Source: Dermatophilus congolensis
GTDB lineage: Bacteria > Actinomycetota > Actinomycetes > Actinomycetales > Dermatophilaceae
Reading direction: 5' to 3'
DNA length: 64,000 nucleotides
Assembly (NCBI GenBank): GCA_030538115.1
Contig: JAUNUP010000012.1
Location: 46,907-110,906, forward strand
Shown here one piece after another: positions 10,714 to 24,444 of the stretch. Position 1 is the first letter of the stretch, and the number at the start of each line of letters is the position of its first letter. A program made the translations under genes and the position numbers. A model generated the notes under the pieces. The model was given only the letters and a program-made list of their open reading frames with translations. It did no database searches and was not told the DNA's origin.

Positions 10714-11145
10714 TCAGTCCGAGAACCCTCGGAACTCACCCGTTGAGGCGATCCGACCGATCTTCACGTGATCGCTCAGGTGCTCCACGTCGATGGTGTT
10801 CACCGTGAGCAGAACAGCGTTGTGTCGAAGGGCGACCGCGGCGATGAGAAGGTCGATCGCCCGTCCACGTGGCCGGCGGCCGGCCTGTTCGGTGAGGTGG
10901 CACACCAGGCCGTATGCACTCACGCACGTGTCGTCGAACGGCAGCCCCTCACCCAGCGCGCTCTTGACCAGCGCAATGTGCCGGTGCCGACGGGCGAGCT
11001 TCACCCCCTTGGCTCGCTGAAGTCCCCACTCCAACTCGCCGTAGCTCAAGGAGGCGGCCGAGAGACGCCACTCGGCGGGAAGTCCGGTGACTCGGTCGAG
11101 TATCACCAGGCAGCTCGTATCGAGCAGGGCCCGCTGCGAATCCAT
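10714..11145 (-). CDS. PIN-domain ribonuclease toxin (VapC-like)
   Basis: 143-residue PIN-domain protein. The acidic residues that would bind Mg are D9 (LLDTSCLV), E37 (SYGELEWG), D71/D72 (FDDTC) and D98 (RAIDLLIAAVA), followed by LLTVNTIDVEHL at 112-123, the usual C-terminal PIN pattern. By family it would cleave RNA (often tRNA or rRNA) and be held inactive by its antitoxin. The ATG at 11145 overlaps the antitoxin stop by one base (TGATG); the open frame upstream is antitoxin shadow. It is convergent with opcA, 102 bp away. Confidence 0.88.
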   Translation of the reverse strand: MDSQRALLDTSCLVILDRVTGLPAEWRLSAASLSYGELEWGLQRAKGVKLARRHRHIALVKSALGEGLPFDDTCVSAYGLVCHLTEQAGRRPRGRAIDLLIAAVALRHNAVLLTVNTIDVEHLSDHVKIGRIASTGEFRGFSD

Positions 11146-11420
11146 CACAACCCTGCGTCGTCGAACGGATCGATCACGGGCTCCGGCCTCGCGCGGTCGT
11201 TTGCGAGTTCCTCCAGCCAGGCAACACCGTCGGACGTGCGCGCCCCGGCGAAGACCTGCGCCACGTGGGCCGGACTCACCCAAGGCGCGCTCCGGGCCAG
11301 GGGGCGGATAGTCGCGACAGGGCGACCACTGACAGTGACCTCGACCTCGCCGTCGCGCTCCACCTCAGCGAGAACGCGGCTGGCGTTCTGCTTGAGTTCC
11401 TTGACCCCGATGCTCCTCAT
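11145..11420 (-). CDS. Phd/YefM-type antitoxin
   Basis: 91-residue antitoxin. The N-terminal half (VKELKQNASRVLAEVERDGE, residues 6-25, then VTVSGRPVATIRPL) is the Phd/YefM DNA-binding fold; the C-terminal half (WLEELANDRARPEPVIDPFDD) is the acidic toxin-wrapping tail. I chose ATG 11420 because the family begins there and TACGCT lies 6 nt upstream, suggesting a leaderless message; no Shine-Dalgarno is visible. A GTAGA-N6-TCTAC palindrome upstream is a likely autoregulatory operator. Confidence 0.88.
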   Translation of the reverse strand: MRSIGVKELKQNASRVLAEVERDGEVEVTVSGRPVATIRPLARSAPWVSPAHVAQVFAGARTSDGVAWLEELANDRARPEPVIDPFDDAGL

Positions 11421-11426
11421 GGGCCA

Positions 11427-11456
11427 AGCGTAGCCAGCGTGTAGAACAAGGTCTAC
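11427..11456 (-). promoter_or_regulatory. Toxin-antitoxin promoter with operator palindrome
   Basis: On the minus strand, TAGACC, a 17-nt spacer and TACGCT (11432-11427) form a plausible promoter, with the -10 box 6 nt before the antitoxin ATG. The inverted repeat GTAGA-N6-TCTAC (11441-11456) covers the -35 region and part of the spacer, where antitoxin-toxin binding would block RNA polymerase. Confidence 0.55.
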
Positions 11457-11505
11457 ATCACGGGAAGGCGAATGTCGGGGCCGAGGCACGATGCGACGCG
11501 CACAG

Positions 11506-11547
11506 GATTCGAGGGGCCTCACCGGATTCGGTGAGGCCCCTCGAATC
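11506..11547 (-). terminator. Hairpin after secG
   Basis: Perfect 18-bp inverted repeat (arms 11506-11523 and 11530-11547, loop GGATTC) directly after secG. There is no T-run, as is common in high-GC actinobacteria. It separates the glycolytic cluster from the toxin-antitoxin promoter. Confidence 0.8.
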
Positions 11548-11562
11548 GTCTTGGGTGTCGAG

Positions 11563-11811
11563 TTACACGCCGCTGAAGCGGGTTATCAGGCCCAGGCCCA
11601 CGATGCAGGCCAGCCAGACCAGGCCCACGCCGATCGTGATGCGGTTGAGGTTGCGTTCGGCGACCGAGGAGCCGCCCATCGTGCTGTGCATGGCGCCGCC
11701 GAACATCTCCGAGACACCGCCGCCCTGGCCCTTGTGCATGAGGATGAGCACGACCTGGAACAGGCTGGTGATGACGAGAAACACCTGGAGGATGATCGTC
11801 AATACGTCCAC
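11563..11811 (-). CDS. secG: Preprotein translocase subunit SecG
   Basis: 82-residue protein with two hydrophobic segments (about 4-24 and 58-78) linked by a loop containing KGQGGGVSEMFGG, the SecG signature. It is a small, non-essential partner of the SecYE channel in the cytoplasmic membrane. Its position after gap-pgk-tpiA is the standard actinobacterial arrangement. The length is normal. Confidence 0.95.
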   Translation of the reverse strand: MDVLTIILQVFLVITSLFQVVLILMHKGQGGGVSEMFGGAMHSTMGGSSVAERNLNRITIGVGLVWLACIVGLGLITRFSGV

Positions 11812-11869
11812 GTCGTGATCCTGTTCGTCGTGCGGTCGAGCCGAAGTCGTGAAGAGTTCAGGGCACGCG

Positions 11870-11913
11870 AACGGCCCCGCCCCCGCACTCCAGTGTACGG
11901 GATCGGGGCCGTT
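11870..11913 (-). terminator. Hairpin between tpiA and secG
   Basis: A 10-bp perfect stem (11870-11879 with 11904-11913) and a 24-nt loop lie in the 159-bp gap between tpiA and secG. It could be a weak terminator or an mRNA-stabilising hairpin that separates the expression levels of the two genes. Confidence 0.5.
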
Positions 11914-11970
11914 GAGCTTTTCAGCCGTTGCGCGGCAGGCACGCGAGCCCGCCGCGAATCACGAACCGGC

Positions 11971-12759
11971 TCAGCCCTGCTGCTGGTAGAGCACGATCGC
12001 GCCGAAGTCCTCGGCAGTCAGCGAAGCGCCACCGACGAGCGCGCCATCGACGTCGGGCTGCTCCATGATCGCGACGACGTTGCTGCCCTTGACCGAGCCG
12101 CCGTAGAGAATGCGAACGCCGTCGGCCAACTCCTGCGAGTACAGCTCGGCCAGCTTGGTGCGGATCGCGGAGTTGACCTCCTGCGCGTCCTCTGGGGTCG
12201 CGACCTCTCCGGTGCCGATGGCCCAGATGGGCTCGTAGGCGATGACGATGGAGGCGGCCTGCTCGGCGGGGATGTAGGCGAAGTCGGCCTCGATCTGCGC
12301 GAGTACGTGCGCGACCTGGTTGCCCGCCTTGCGGACGTCGAGGCCCTCACCGCAGCACAGGATCGGGGTGAGCCCGTGCTTGAAGGCGGCCTTGACCTTG
12401 GCGTTGACGACCTCGTCGGTCTCGTTGTGGTACTCGCGGCGCTCGCTGTGCCCGATGGCCACGTAGGTGCAGCCGAGCTTGCTCAGCATGAGGCCCGAGA
12501 CCTCACCGGTGTAGGCACCGGAGTCGTGCACCGAGATGTCCTGGGCTCCGTAGCGGATGCCGAGCTTGTCGCCCTCGACCAGCGTCTGCACGGTGCGGAT
12601 GTCGGTGAACGGCGGCAGCACCGCCACCTCGACCTTCTCGTACTCGTGCTTCGCGTCCTTGAGAGTCCAGTCCAGCTTCTGCACGAGGTGCGCGGCCTGC
12701 TGGTGGTCGAGGTTCATCTTCCAGTTGCCCGCCATCAGCGGCGTGCGGGAGTTGCTCAC
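11971..12759 (-). CDS. tpiA: Triosephosphate isomerase
   Basis: 262-residue TIM-barrel enzyme that interconverts dihydroxyacetone phosphate and glyceraldehyde-3-phosphate. Catalytic residues are K14 (GNWKMN), H104 (AIGHSERR) and E176 in [12 protein letters not shown], followed by the mobile loop; the phosphate-binding LYGGSVKG lies near the C-terminus. Length is normal. AGGAGAACC-type ribosome-binding sequence precedes the ATG. It follows pgk by 78 nt with a hairpin in between. Confidence 0.97.
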   Translation of the reverse strand: MSNSRTPLMAGNWKMNLDHQQAAHLVQKLDWTLKDAKHEYEKVEVAVLPPFTDIRTVQTLVEGDKLGIRYGAQDISVHDSGAYTGEVSGLMLSKLGCTYVAIGHSERREYHNETDEVVNAKVKAAFKHGLTPILCCGEGLDVRKAGNQVAHVLAQIEADFAYIPAEQAASIVIAYEPIWAIGTGEVATPEDAQEVNSAIRTKLAELYSQELADGVRILYGGSVKGSNVVAIMEQPDVDGALVGGASLTAEDFGAIVLYQQQG

Positions 12760-12802
12760 AGGTTCTCCTAGAAATCAGAGGGGTTCGTCGGTGATGGGCG
12801 AA

Positions 12803-12831
12803 GCGCCCGCACCCGAGGTGGGTGCGGGCGC
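12803..12831 (-). terminator. Hairpin between pgk and tpiA
   Basis: 12-bp perfect GC-rich stem (12803-12814 with 12820-12831) and 5-nt loop, immediately after the pgk stop codon and before tpiA. It may be a partial terminator or a processing and stability element within the operon. Confidence 0.6.
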
Positions 12832-12837
12832 AGACGC

Positions 12838-14046
12838 TCACTTGTTGAGGATGTCGATACCCGGGAGAGCCTTGCCCTCCAGGTACTCGAGGCTCGCGCC
12901 GCCACCGGTGGAGATGTGGCCGAAGTCGGAGTCTTCGAAACCGAGCTGGCGAACGGCAGCGGCCGAGTCGCCACCACCGACGACGGTGAGGGCACCGTTC
13001 TTCGTCGCGTCGACGAGGCCCTGGGCCACAGCCTTGGTACCGGCCGCGAACGGCTCCATCTCGAAGGCACCCATCGGGCCGTTCCAGAAGACCGTCTTGC
13101 AGTCGGCCAGCTTCTCGGCGAAGAGCTTGCCGCTCTCCGGGCCGATGTCGAGACCCATCTGGTCGGCCGGGATCGAGTCGGCCGCGACGACGGCGGTCGG
13201 GCCGTCGGCGGAGAACTCGGCCGAGATGACCGTGTCGACCGGCAGGATCAGCTCGACGCCCGCAGCCTTGGCCTTCTCGATGTACTCCTTGCAGGTCTCG
13301 ATCTTCTCGGAGTCGAGCAGCGACTTGCCGACCTCGTGGCCCTGGGCCGCGAGGAAGGTGTAGGCCATGCCTCCACCGATGATGAGGCGGTCGGCAGTCT
13401 TCATGAGGTTCTCGATGACCGCGAGCTTGTCGGCGACCTTCGCGCCACCGAGGGCGACGGCGTACGGGCGGGCAGGCTCTTCGGTGAGGCGCTTGAGCAC
13501 CTCGACCTCGGAACGCACGAGGCCACCTGCGTAGGCGGGCAGCCGGGTCGCGATGTCGTAGACCGACGCCTGCTTGCGGTGCACGACACCGAAGCCGTCG
13601 GAGACGTACGCGTCGGCGAGGGAGGCGAGCTCGTCGGCAAAGGCACCGCGCTCGGCGTCGTCCTTGCTCGTCTCACCCGCGTTGAAACGCAGGTTCTCGA
13701 GCAGCGCGACCTGGCCGTCGGCCAGCGAAGCGACCACGGACTTCGCGGACTCACCCACAGTGTCCTCGGCGAAGACGACCTGGCTGCCGAGCAGCTCCGA
13801 AAGGCGACCCACGACGGGCTTCAGGGAGTACTTCTCTTCCGGCGCGCCCTTCGGGCGGCCGAGGTGGGCGACGACGATGACCCGCGCACCCGCATCCGCC
13901 AGCGCCTTGAGGGTGGGCACCGACGCGCGCACGCGGCCGTCGTCGGTGATGTTGCGGTCAGCATCGAGCGGAACGTTCAGGTCACTGCGGACGAGAACCC
14001 GCTTACCGGCTACGCCGGACGCGATGAGGTCTTCGGTCGTCTTCAT
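12838..14046 (-). CDS. pgk: Phosphoglycerate kinase
   Basis: 402-residue two-domain kinase that transfers phosphate from 1,3-bisphosphoglycerate to ADP. The substrate motif [10 protein letters not shown] is at residues 19-28 and the nucleotide-domain motifs NGPMGAFE and [13 protein letters not shown] lie near the C-terminus. Length is normal. AAGGAGT precedes the ATG. It lies between gap and tpiA in the usual order, with strong hairpins on both sides. Confidence 0.97.
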   Translation of the reverse strand: MKTTEDLIASGVAGKRVLVRSDLNVPLDADRNITDDGRVRASVPTLKALADAGARVIVVAHLGRPKGAPEEKYSLKPVVGRLSELLGSQVVFAEDTVGESAKSVVASLADGQVALLENLRFNAGETSKDDAERGAFADELASLADAYVSDGFGVVHRKQASVYDIATRLPAYAGGLVRSEVEVLKRLTEEPARPYAVALGGAKVADKLAVIENLMKTADRLIIGGGMAYTFLAAQGHEVGKSLLDSEKIETCKEYIEKAKAAGVELILPVDTVISAEFSADGPTAVVAADSIPADQMGLDIGPESGKLFAEKLADCKTVFWNGPMGAFEMEPFAAGTKAVAQGLVDATKNGALTVVGGGDSAAAVRQLGFEDSDFGHISTGGGASLEYLEGKALPGIDILNK

Positions 14047-14095
14047 GGGGTAACTCCTTCACACACAAGCGGACAAGCGAAACGGGGCCCAGACG

Positions 14096-14139
14096 CGCGT
14101 GCGCCGGGTGACCGGGAGTCCGGTCACCCGGCGCACGCG
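14096..14139 (-). terminator. 20-bp hairpin between gap and pgk
   Basis: Perfect 20-bp inverted repeat (14096-14115 and 14120-14139) with the 4-nt loop GAGT, in the 154-bp gap between gap and pgk. No T-run. This is the strongest hairpin of the cluster and would be expected to stop or pause most transcripts from gap. Confidence 0.75.
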
Positions 14140-14200
14140 GTGATCGTTTGCGATGCTCAGCGATCAGCGGTGATCGCGACAGCGCGGGAAGTCCTCACAT

Positions 14201-15301
<1,101 letters not shown>

Positions 15302-15430
15302 TCATCGGAGCTTTCAGTTCGTCGCTTCGGTGAAGGCCAAAGTGCCCACACCTCGCGCAAACCGTGAGTCCGCGCGACCTTGAAATCGCGGGATTGTGAG
15401 CCGAGCCACTCGATCGGCGCGGTGGAACGA

Positions 15431-16411
15431 TCACGCGTCGAGAGCTTCTTCGGCGAGCGCCGCTTCCGTGTTGGGGATACCGAGTGCCGACGCCCGCTTG
15501 TCGGCCATGGCCAGCAGGCGACGGATGCGACCGGCCACGGCGTCCTTGGTCATCGGCGGCACGGCCAGCGCCCCGAGCTCCTCGAGACTGGCCTGCTTGT
15601 GGGCGAGCCGCAGCTCCCCCGCCTGGCGCAGGTGGTCGGGCACGTCGTCGCCGAGAATCTCCATCGCGCGCCGCACGCGCGCCCCCGCGGCCACGGCCGC
15701 ACGGGCCGACCGGCGCAGGTTCGCGTCGTCGAAGTTGGCGAGCCGGTTCGCGGTCGCGCGCACCTCGCGGCGCACCCTCCGCTCCTCCCACGCCAGCACC
15801 GCGTCGTGGGCGCCGAGCCGCGTGAGCATCGCGCCGATGGCGTCGCCGTCGCGGATGACGACCCGGTCGACTCCACGCACCTCGCGGGCCTTGACCGAGA
15901 TACCCAGGCGGCGAGCCGAACCCACCAGCGCGAGCGCCGACTCCGGCCCGGGGCAGGTGATCTCCATCGCGCACGAGCGCCCCGGCTCCGTGAGCGAACC
16001 GTGGGCGAGAAACGCTCCGCGCCAGGCAGCCTCGGCATCGCAGCTCGGGCCGTTGACGACGCGCGGAGGCAGCCCCCGCACGGGACGGCCTCGGTTGTCG
16101 ATGAGCCCCGTCTGGCGGGCCACGGCGCTGCCGCCCTCGTGCACCTGCACGACGTAGCGGCTCGTGCGATGGATGCCGCCCGCGGCGACGACCATGAACC
16201 GCGACTGGACCCCGTACAGATCGCCCAGGTCGGCGTGCAGGCGACGGGCCACGGAGGCCGTGTCGACCTCCGCCTCGACGACGACCTGGCCCGAGACGAG
16301 ATGGAGGCCCCCGGTGAAGCGCAGAAGCGTGCTCACCTCGGCCTTGCGGCAGCAGGGTTTGGTGACCTGCAGCCTGCTCAGTTCGTCTTTCACCTTCGCG
16401 GTCATCGCCAT
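15431..16411 (-). CDS. whiA: DNA-binding protein WhiA
   Basis: 326-residue WhiA, with an N-terminal LAGLIDADG-homing-endonuclease-like domain that has lost nuclease function and a C-terminal helix-turn-helix ([26 protein letters not shown] region, near residues 275-300). In Streptomyces it activates sporulation genes with WhiB; in non-sporulating actinobacteria it is linked to division. The start [13 protein letters not shown] (ATG 16411) is the conserved family start; two in-frame ATGs upstream are less likely. Usual position after yvcK and rapZ. Confidence 0.94.
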   Translation of the reverse strand: MAMTAKVKDELSRLQVTKPCCRKAEVSTLLRFTGGLHLVSGQVVVEAEVDTASVARRLHADLGDLYGVQSRFMVVAAGGIHRTSRYVVQVHEGGSAVARQTGLIDNRGRPVRGLPPRVVNGPSCDAEAAWRGAFLAHGSLTEPGRSCAMEITCPGPESALALVGSARRLGISVKAREVRGVDRVVIRDGDAIGAMLTRLGAHDAVLAWEERRVRREVRATANRLANFDDANLRRSARAAVAAGARVRRAMEILGDDVPDHLRQAGELRLAHKQASLEELGALAVPPMTKDAVAGRIRRLLAMADKRASALGIPNTEAALAEEALDA

Positions 16412-16514
16412 GACTCCCATCCTGCCACCGGGGTCAAGCACCCTCGGCAGAGTGAATTCACCTGCCCCTTAGGTGATTACGAGAAGGGTCGCGAGCGCCG
16501 CTAGGAGAAAGCCG

Positions 16515-17453
16515 CTACGAGAACAGGTCTTTGTAGGCGGCGGCCAGGCGCAGGATGTCGTGCACGTCTTCGTCGTCGGCCGAGGCGAGACGGGTGAACA
16601 CGACCTCCGCCCCCAGGCGACGAGCCGCCTCGCGCAGTTCGGCCTCGTCACCGACTACGGTCGGGTCGGCGAGCACGACGTCGATCTGCAGGCCCGGAGC
16701 GTGGGCCGCCAGGGTTTCGAGGTGGCGGGCCGCTGTGAAGCCGTTGGTCTCGGCGGTACTGAGCGACAGGTTGAGGGTGAGGCAGCGTCGGGCATACGTC
16801 TCGATGAGCGCGTCACGCAATTCCGGCACCAGCACGTGCGGCATGATCGACGTGAACCACGATCCAGGCCCGAGGATGACCCATTCGGCGTCTCGAACGG
16901 CCTCCACCGCCTCCGGGCAGGCCCGTGGGTTGCTCGGGTCGAGGCGCACGGACAGCACATCGCCCTTCGTCTTGGCGACGGACACCTGACCCCGCACTGT
17001 GAGCACGACATCGGGGTGCGCCGGGTCGGCTCCCTTGACCTCGGCCTCGATGACCAGCGGCTCGTCGGCCATCGGCAGCACACGGCCGCGGGCACCCACG
17101 AGTTGCGCTGCCGCCTCGAGTCCCTGCACGGGGGTGTCGAGCAGGTCCCAGAGCGTGAGGATGACGAGGTTGCCGAGGGCGTGCCCCTCGAGCGGACCGC
17201 CGGTGCCGAATCGGTGTTGCAGCACCTCGCGCCACTGGCGACCCTGCGTCGTGTCTTCGCACAGGGCGGCGAGCGCCATCCGTAGATCGCCCGGCGGAAG
17301 CACCGCGTATTCGCGGCGCAGACGTCCGCTGGATCCGCCGTCGTCGGCGACGGTGACCACCGCCGTGATGTCGTCTGTCGTGTGTCGCAGTGCCTCGAGC
17401 GACGCGGCCAGCCCGTGGCCTCCACCCAGCGCTACGACACGGGGCCGGCTCAC
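16515..17453 (-). CDS. YvcK/CuvA family protein (gluconeogenesis factor)
   Basis: 312-residue Rossmann-type protein of the YvcK/CofD-like family. VVALGGGHGLAASLEALR (residues 6-23) and TVADDGGSSGRLR (34-46) form the nucleotide-sugar site, PPGDLRMALAAL (53-64) follows. YvcK proteins bind UDP-sugars and affect carbon flux and cell-wall synthesis; the mycobacterial CuvA is polarly localised. The ATG overlaps the rapZ stop by 4 nt, so it is co-translated with rapZ. Confidence 0.93.
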   Translation of the reverse strand: MSRPRVVALGGGHGLAASLEALRHTTDDITAVVTVADDGGSSGRLRREYAVLPPGDLRMALAALCEDTTQGRQWREVLQHRFGTGGPLEGHALGNLVILTLWDLLDTPVQGLEAAAQLVGARGRVLPMADEPLVIEAEVKGADPAHPDVVLTVRGQVSVAKTKGDVLSVRLDPSNPRACPEAVEAVRDAEWVILGPGSWFTSIMPHVLVPELRDALIETYARRCLTLNLSLSTAETNGFTAARHLETLAAHAPGLQIDVVLADPTVVGDEAELREAARRLGAEVVFTRLASADDEDVHDILRLAAAYKDLFS

Positions 17454-18403
17454 TCCCGCCCCAGGTCGCGGTGGAAGGTCAACGCCTTCACCTCATCGGT
17501 GCCGATGCGCGCGGCCAGTTCGGTGGCGATGGCCACGGAGCGGTGCTTGCCACCCGTGCAGCCGATGGCCACCGTGATGTAACGCCTGCCCTCCTTGAGG
17601 TACCCGCCCACCATGACCTCCAGCAGATCGATGACCCGGTCGAGAAAATCGCCCGCGCCCGGCCTGCTCAGCACGTAATCACTCACTGCCGGGTCGATGC
17701 CGGTATACGGCCGAAGTTCGGGGATCCAGAACGGGTTGGGCAGGAAGCGCATGTCGAAAACGAGGTCGGCGTCGAGCGGCACACCGTATTTGAACCCGAA
17801 CGAGACCACCGCGATGCGCAGGCGCACCCCCGGCCCGCCGCCGACCATCTCGCGCACCTTGGCCGAGAGTTGGTGCACGTTCAGGCCGGAGGTGTCGACG
17901 ACCAGATCAGCGTCAGAACGCAATTCGGCCAGTCGCTCCCGCTCGGCGTGAATGCCGTCGAGCAGACGCCCGTCGCCCTGCAACGGATGCGGTCGGCGCA
18001 CACTCTCGAAACGGCGCACGAGCGACTCGTCATTGGAGTCGAAAAAGATCACCCGCGGGTGGATGCCGGTGCGGCGGATCGTCTGCATCGCCGCGAAAAA
18101 CGCCTCGAAGAACTCGATCGACCGCACATCGGCCACCACCGCCACGCGGCGCACGGCCTCGTTGGATCGGGCGGCCAACAACGCCAGGTCCGGGATCATC
18201 TCGGGCGGCAGGTTGTCGACCACGTACCAACCCAGGTCTTCCATCGCGCGCGCGGCAGTACTGCGGCCCGCGCCGCTCATGCCCGTGAGAACCACGATCT
18301 CGACGTGTGATTCGTCGACGGAACGATCATGCGTACCCGTGGCGGCGACGGGCGACTCTTCCGGTGCCGGCTCCACGCCGGGCTCCTGAGCGTGCTGGCT
18401 CAC
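17450..18403 (-). CDS. rapZ: RNase adapter RapZ-family nucleotide-binding protein
   Basis: 317-residue protein with Walker A GMSGAGRST (residues 41-49; arginine replaces the usual lysine, which is common in this family) and the C-terminal RapZ domain with IGCTGGKHRSVAIA near residue 286. In E. coli RapZ guides RNase E to GlmZ sRNA and senses glucosamine-6-phosphate; in actinobacteria the role is less clear. About 35 non-conserved residues precede the P-loop. AGGAGG lies upstream of the GTG start. First gene of rapZ-yvcK(-whiA). Confidence 0.93.
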   Translation of the reverse strand: MSQHAQEPGVEPAPEESPVAATGTHDRSVDESHVEIVVLTGMSGAGRSTAARAMEDLGWYVVDNLPPEMIPDLALLAARSNEAVRRVAVVADVRSIEFFEAFFAAMQTIRRTGIHPRVIFFDSNDESLVRRFESVRRPHPLQGDGRLLDGIHAERERLAELRSDADLVVDTSGLNVHQLSAKVREMVGGGPGVRLRIAVVSFGFKYGVPLDADLVFDMRFLPNPFWIPELRPYTGIDPAVSDYVLSRPGAGDFLDRVIDLLEVMVGGYLKEGRRYITVAIGCTGGKHRSVAIATELAARIGTDEVKALTFHRDLGRE

Positions 18404-18585
18404 GCGTCCTCCTGTGTCTCACCTCGCCGCGATGCGCCGACGCCCCGGACCCCGCAACAACACCCACACCACCAACACACGGTCGGGCACACGGTCGGGA
18501 ACAGCGGCGCGCTCACCACGACAAGACTCCCACGGATCCGCGGCCGACGTACCCAACCCCACCACGGGGTTCGATGCGTCGCTGC

Positions 18586-20583
18586 TCAGGTCACCTCGCC
18601 GGTCGCAGTGTTCACCGCGATGCCCGGCTCGCGTGCGGACAGCGTCGACTGAATCGCCTCCACGAGCGCGGGGCCCACCCCCGGCACGGCGAGCAGTTCG
18701 TCGGTCGTGGCTGCGCGGATGGCCTTAACGGAGCCGAACGCGCTGAGAAGACGCTTCTGCTTGGCCGGCCCGAGGCCGGGGATGCCGTCGAGCGCGCTGC
18801 GGGTCATCGCCTTCGATCGCCGCTGCCTGTGAAAGGTGATCGCGAACCGGTGCGCCTCGTCGCGCAGCCTCTGCAGCATGAACAGGCCCTCGCTCGTGCG
18901 CGGGAGAACGACCGGAAAGTCGTCGTCGGGCAGCCACACCTCTTCGAGCCGCTTGGCGAGACCCACGACCGCCACGTCACTCACACCCAACTCCGTCAGG
19001 GCCGTTTGAGCGGCTCGCACCTGGGGTAGGCCACCGTCGACCACCACCAACTGCGGGCTGTACGCGAAGCGGGCAGGTCGAGAAGTGACCTCGGCCTCCA
19101 CCTCGCGCGCCGTGAACTCGCCTGTCTCGCCGGGGTCTTCGACCGCGTCACGATCACGGCGCGCGAAGCGGCGCTGCAGCACCTCGCGCATCGCGGCCGT
19201 GTCGTCGTTACCGGCCTCGTGCTCCCCCAAGCCCTCCGCGGGACCCTCGCCGGGAGCCGCCGTGCCGCGCACGATGAACCGGCGATATTCGGACTTGCGC
19301 GGAAGTCCGTCTTCGAACACGACCATCGAACCGACCACGTTGGTGCCCTGCACGTGCGAGATGTCGTAGCACTCGATACGCAGCGGCGCCTCGGCGAGCC
19401 CGAGGTTCTCCTGCAGCTCGGCGAGGGCGCGGCTGCGGTTGGTGAGATCTCCGGCCCGGCTCAACTTGTGACGCGCGAGGGCCTGCTCGGCGTTTCGCGT
19501 GACAGTTTCGGCCAGCGCCTTCTTGTCGCCACGGCGAGGAACCCTCAGGTCGACCGCCGCACCCCGCCGTTGGGCCAGCCACTCGCGCAGCGGCTCCGTG
19601 TCTGCGGGCAACGCGGGCACCAGCACCTCGCGGGGAACCGGCTCACCCGTCTCCCCACCGTAGATGCGCTGCAGCAGGTGCTCGACGAGTAGACCGTCGT
19701 CTTCGTCCTGACGCTCGGCCACCCAGCCGCGCTGGCCCTTGATGCGACCTCCGCGCACGTGGAAGAGCTGCACAGATGCCTCGAGTTCGTCACCCGCTAG
19801 ACCGAAGACGTCGGCGTCGGTGCCGTCGCCGAGCACGACCGCCGACTTCTCGAGCGCCGTGCGCAGCGCCGTGATCTGGTCGCGCAGACGCGCCGCCTGC
19901 TCGAAGTCGAGCTGGGCCGAGGCCGCCCGCATCTGCTCGTCGAGCCGCTTCACGAATCTCTCGGAATGCCCTTCGAGAAAGTCGCAGAGTTCTTCGGCCA
20001 ACACACGATGGTCGGGAGCATCGATGCGCTCGACGCACGGCGCCGAGCATTTGTCGATATACCCCAGCAGGCACGGGCGCCCCGACAGAGAAGCTCGCTG
20101 GAAGACCCCCTTGCTGCACGTGCGCACCGGAAAGACGCGCAGCAACAGGTCGAGGGTCTCGCGGATGGCCCAGGCGTGCGTGTACGGCCCGAAATACCGG
20201 GTGCCCCGCTTCTTGGCTCCGCGCATCACCAAGGCGCGCGGAAACTCCTCGGACATCGTGACCGCGAGATAGGGGTAGGACTTGTCATCGCGGTACTTGA
20301 CGTTGAACCGCGGGTCGTACTCCTTGATCCAGGCGTACTCGAGTTGCAGCGCCTCGACCTCGTTACTGACGACGGTCCATTCGACGCCCGTCGCCGTGAG
20401 CACCATGTTGCGGGTGCGGGGGTGCAGCGCCGAGATGTCTTGAAAGTACGACGACAACCTCGAACGCAGCGACTTGGCCTTGCCGACGTAGATGACCCGC
20501 CCGTCGCCGTCACGAAACCGGTAGACGCCCGGATCGACCGGGATCTCACCCGGTTTCGGACGGTAGACGGAGGGGTCGCTCAC
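18586..20583 (-). CDS. uvrC: Excinuclease ABC subunit C
   Basis: 665-residue nucleotide-excision-repair nuclease. It shows the N-terminal GIY-YIG domain ([20 protein letters not shown], 18-37), a UVR motif near residue 205, the RNase H-like 5-prime incision domain ([17 protein letters not shown], near 400) and C-terminal helix-hairpin-helix repeats ([17 protein letters not shown]). Length is normal. Its ATG overlaps the stop of the Rieske gene by 4 nt, so translation is coupled. The 182-bp gap to rapZ shows no clear signal. Confidence 0.97.
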   Translation of the reverse strand: MSDPSVYRPKPGEIPVDPGVYRFRDGDGRVIYVGKAKSLRSRLSSYFQDISALHPRTRNMVLTATGVEWTVVSNEVEALQLEYAWIKEYDPRFNVKYRDDKSYPYLAVTMSEEFPRALVMRGAKKRGTRYFGPYTHAWAIRETLDLLLRVFPVRTCSKGVFQRASLSGRPCLLGYIDKCSAPCVERIDAPDHRVLAEELCDFLEGHSERFVKRLDEQMRAASAQLDFEQAARLRDQITALRTALEKSAVVLGDGTDADVFGLAGDELEASVQLFHVRGGRIKGQRGWVAERQDEDDGLLVEHLLQRIYGGETGEPVPREVLVPALPADTEPLREWLAQRRGAAVDLRVPRRGDKKALAETVTRNAEQALARHKLSRAGDLTNRSRALAELQENLGLAEAPLRIECYDISHVQGTNVVGSMVVFEDGLPRKSEYRRFIVRGTAAPGEGPAEGLGEHEAGNDDTAAMREVLQRRFARRDRDAVEDPGETGEFTAREVEAEVTSRPARFAYSPQLVVVDGGLPQVRAAQTALTELGVSDVAVVGLAKRLEEVWLPDDDFPVVLPRTSEGLFMLQRLRDEAHRFAITFHRQRRSKAMTRSALDGIPGLGPAKQKRLLSAFGSVKAIRAATTDELLAVPGVGPALVEAIQSTLSAREPGIAVNTATGEVT

Positions 20584-21017
20584 GCCTGAGGTGCTTTGAC
20601 CGGTACGTCGAGCTTGGCCAGGTCGGCAGACGACGGACCGGCCATGTGCTCGCCGGTCTCGAGGTTGAACTCGCTGCCGTGAAGCGGACAGATGAGGTTG
20701 CCGTTCATCGTGACGCGCGAGACCTTGCCGCCCTGGTGCGGGCAGCGGTTCGAGAAGACTACGAACTCGCCCTGCCTCGGTTGCGTGACGACAGCCGCCA
20801 CGGACTCGAGGAATGCCGCCTGCCCGACGGGTACTCGGCCCTCGTCGACGGCCTTCTGCACCTCTGTGGTCACCGCGGCGACGTCGATGCCGCGCGTCGG
20901 GTCGGCCTCACTGCAGCCCGACAGGATCGTGACGGTCGCGGCGCCGACCCCCAGACCCGCGATGCCCTTCAGCACAGTGCGGCGGCCCGTCTCGACCGGG
21001 GTCCCGTCGTTGTTCAC
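20580..21017 (-). CDS. Tat-exported Rieske [2Fe-2S] lipoprotein
   Basis: 145-residue Rieske protein. A twin-arginine signal (GRRTVLKG, R12-R13), a hydrophobic core and the lipobox LSGC (C35) suggest folded export through Tat and lipid anchoring on the outer face. The cluster ligands are C92-x-H94 (CPHQG) and C110-x2-H113 (CPLHGSEF). No catalytic domain is attached, so it is an electron carrier of unknown partner. It precedes and overlaps uvrC, an association found in other actinobacteria such as Streptomyces. Confidence 0.9.
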   Translation of the reverse strand: MNNDGTPVETGRRTVLKGIAGLGVGAATVTILSGCSEADPTRGIDVAAVTTEVQKAVDEGRVPVGQAAFLESVAAVVTQPRQGEFVVFSNRCPHQGGKVSRVTMNGNLICPLHGSEFNLETGEHMAGPSSADLAKLDVPVKAPQA

Positions 21018-21155
21018 GCGTCTTTCCTCTCGTCATCGGCCAGGTGCGGCCGTGCTGATTCGTCGTCATGCGGGTCTCGCGATTCGCGCGGTGCCCGAAC
21101 TCCCCACCCTACGTAAGCGCGCCGTGAACCGACCGAGCGCCATCTGCGAGGGCGA

Positions 21156-24269
<3,114 letters not shown>

Positions 24270-24276
24270 GCGCCTC

Positions 24277-24298
24277 ACTCTAGGGGGCACCACCGACA
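24277..24298 (-). promoter_or_regulatory. RecA-independent DNA-damage promoter of uvrA
   Basis: Minus strand: TGTCGGTG (24298-24291), 8 nt, TAGAGT (24282-24277), then 7 nt to the uvrA GTG. This matches the mycobacterial RecA-NDp consensus tTGTCRGTG-N8-TAnnnT, which depends on PafBC. Confidence 0.8.
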
Positions 24299-24444
24299 GA
24301 GTCGCGAGGGCACCCGCCGCCTGGACTCCGGCCGGGGGCACCAGGCACTCTGAAATCCCGCCCCGGAGAGCGCTCCCGAGCCGCCGGAGCACGCTGATAC
24401 CCGATCGAAGCGATGCGAAGAGCCGACAGAACGGAGTACGACCG

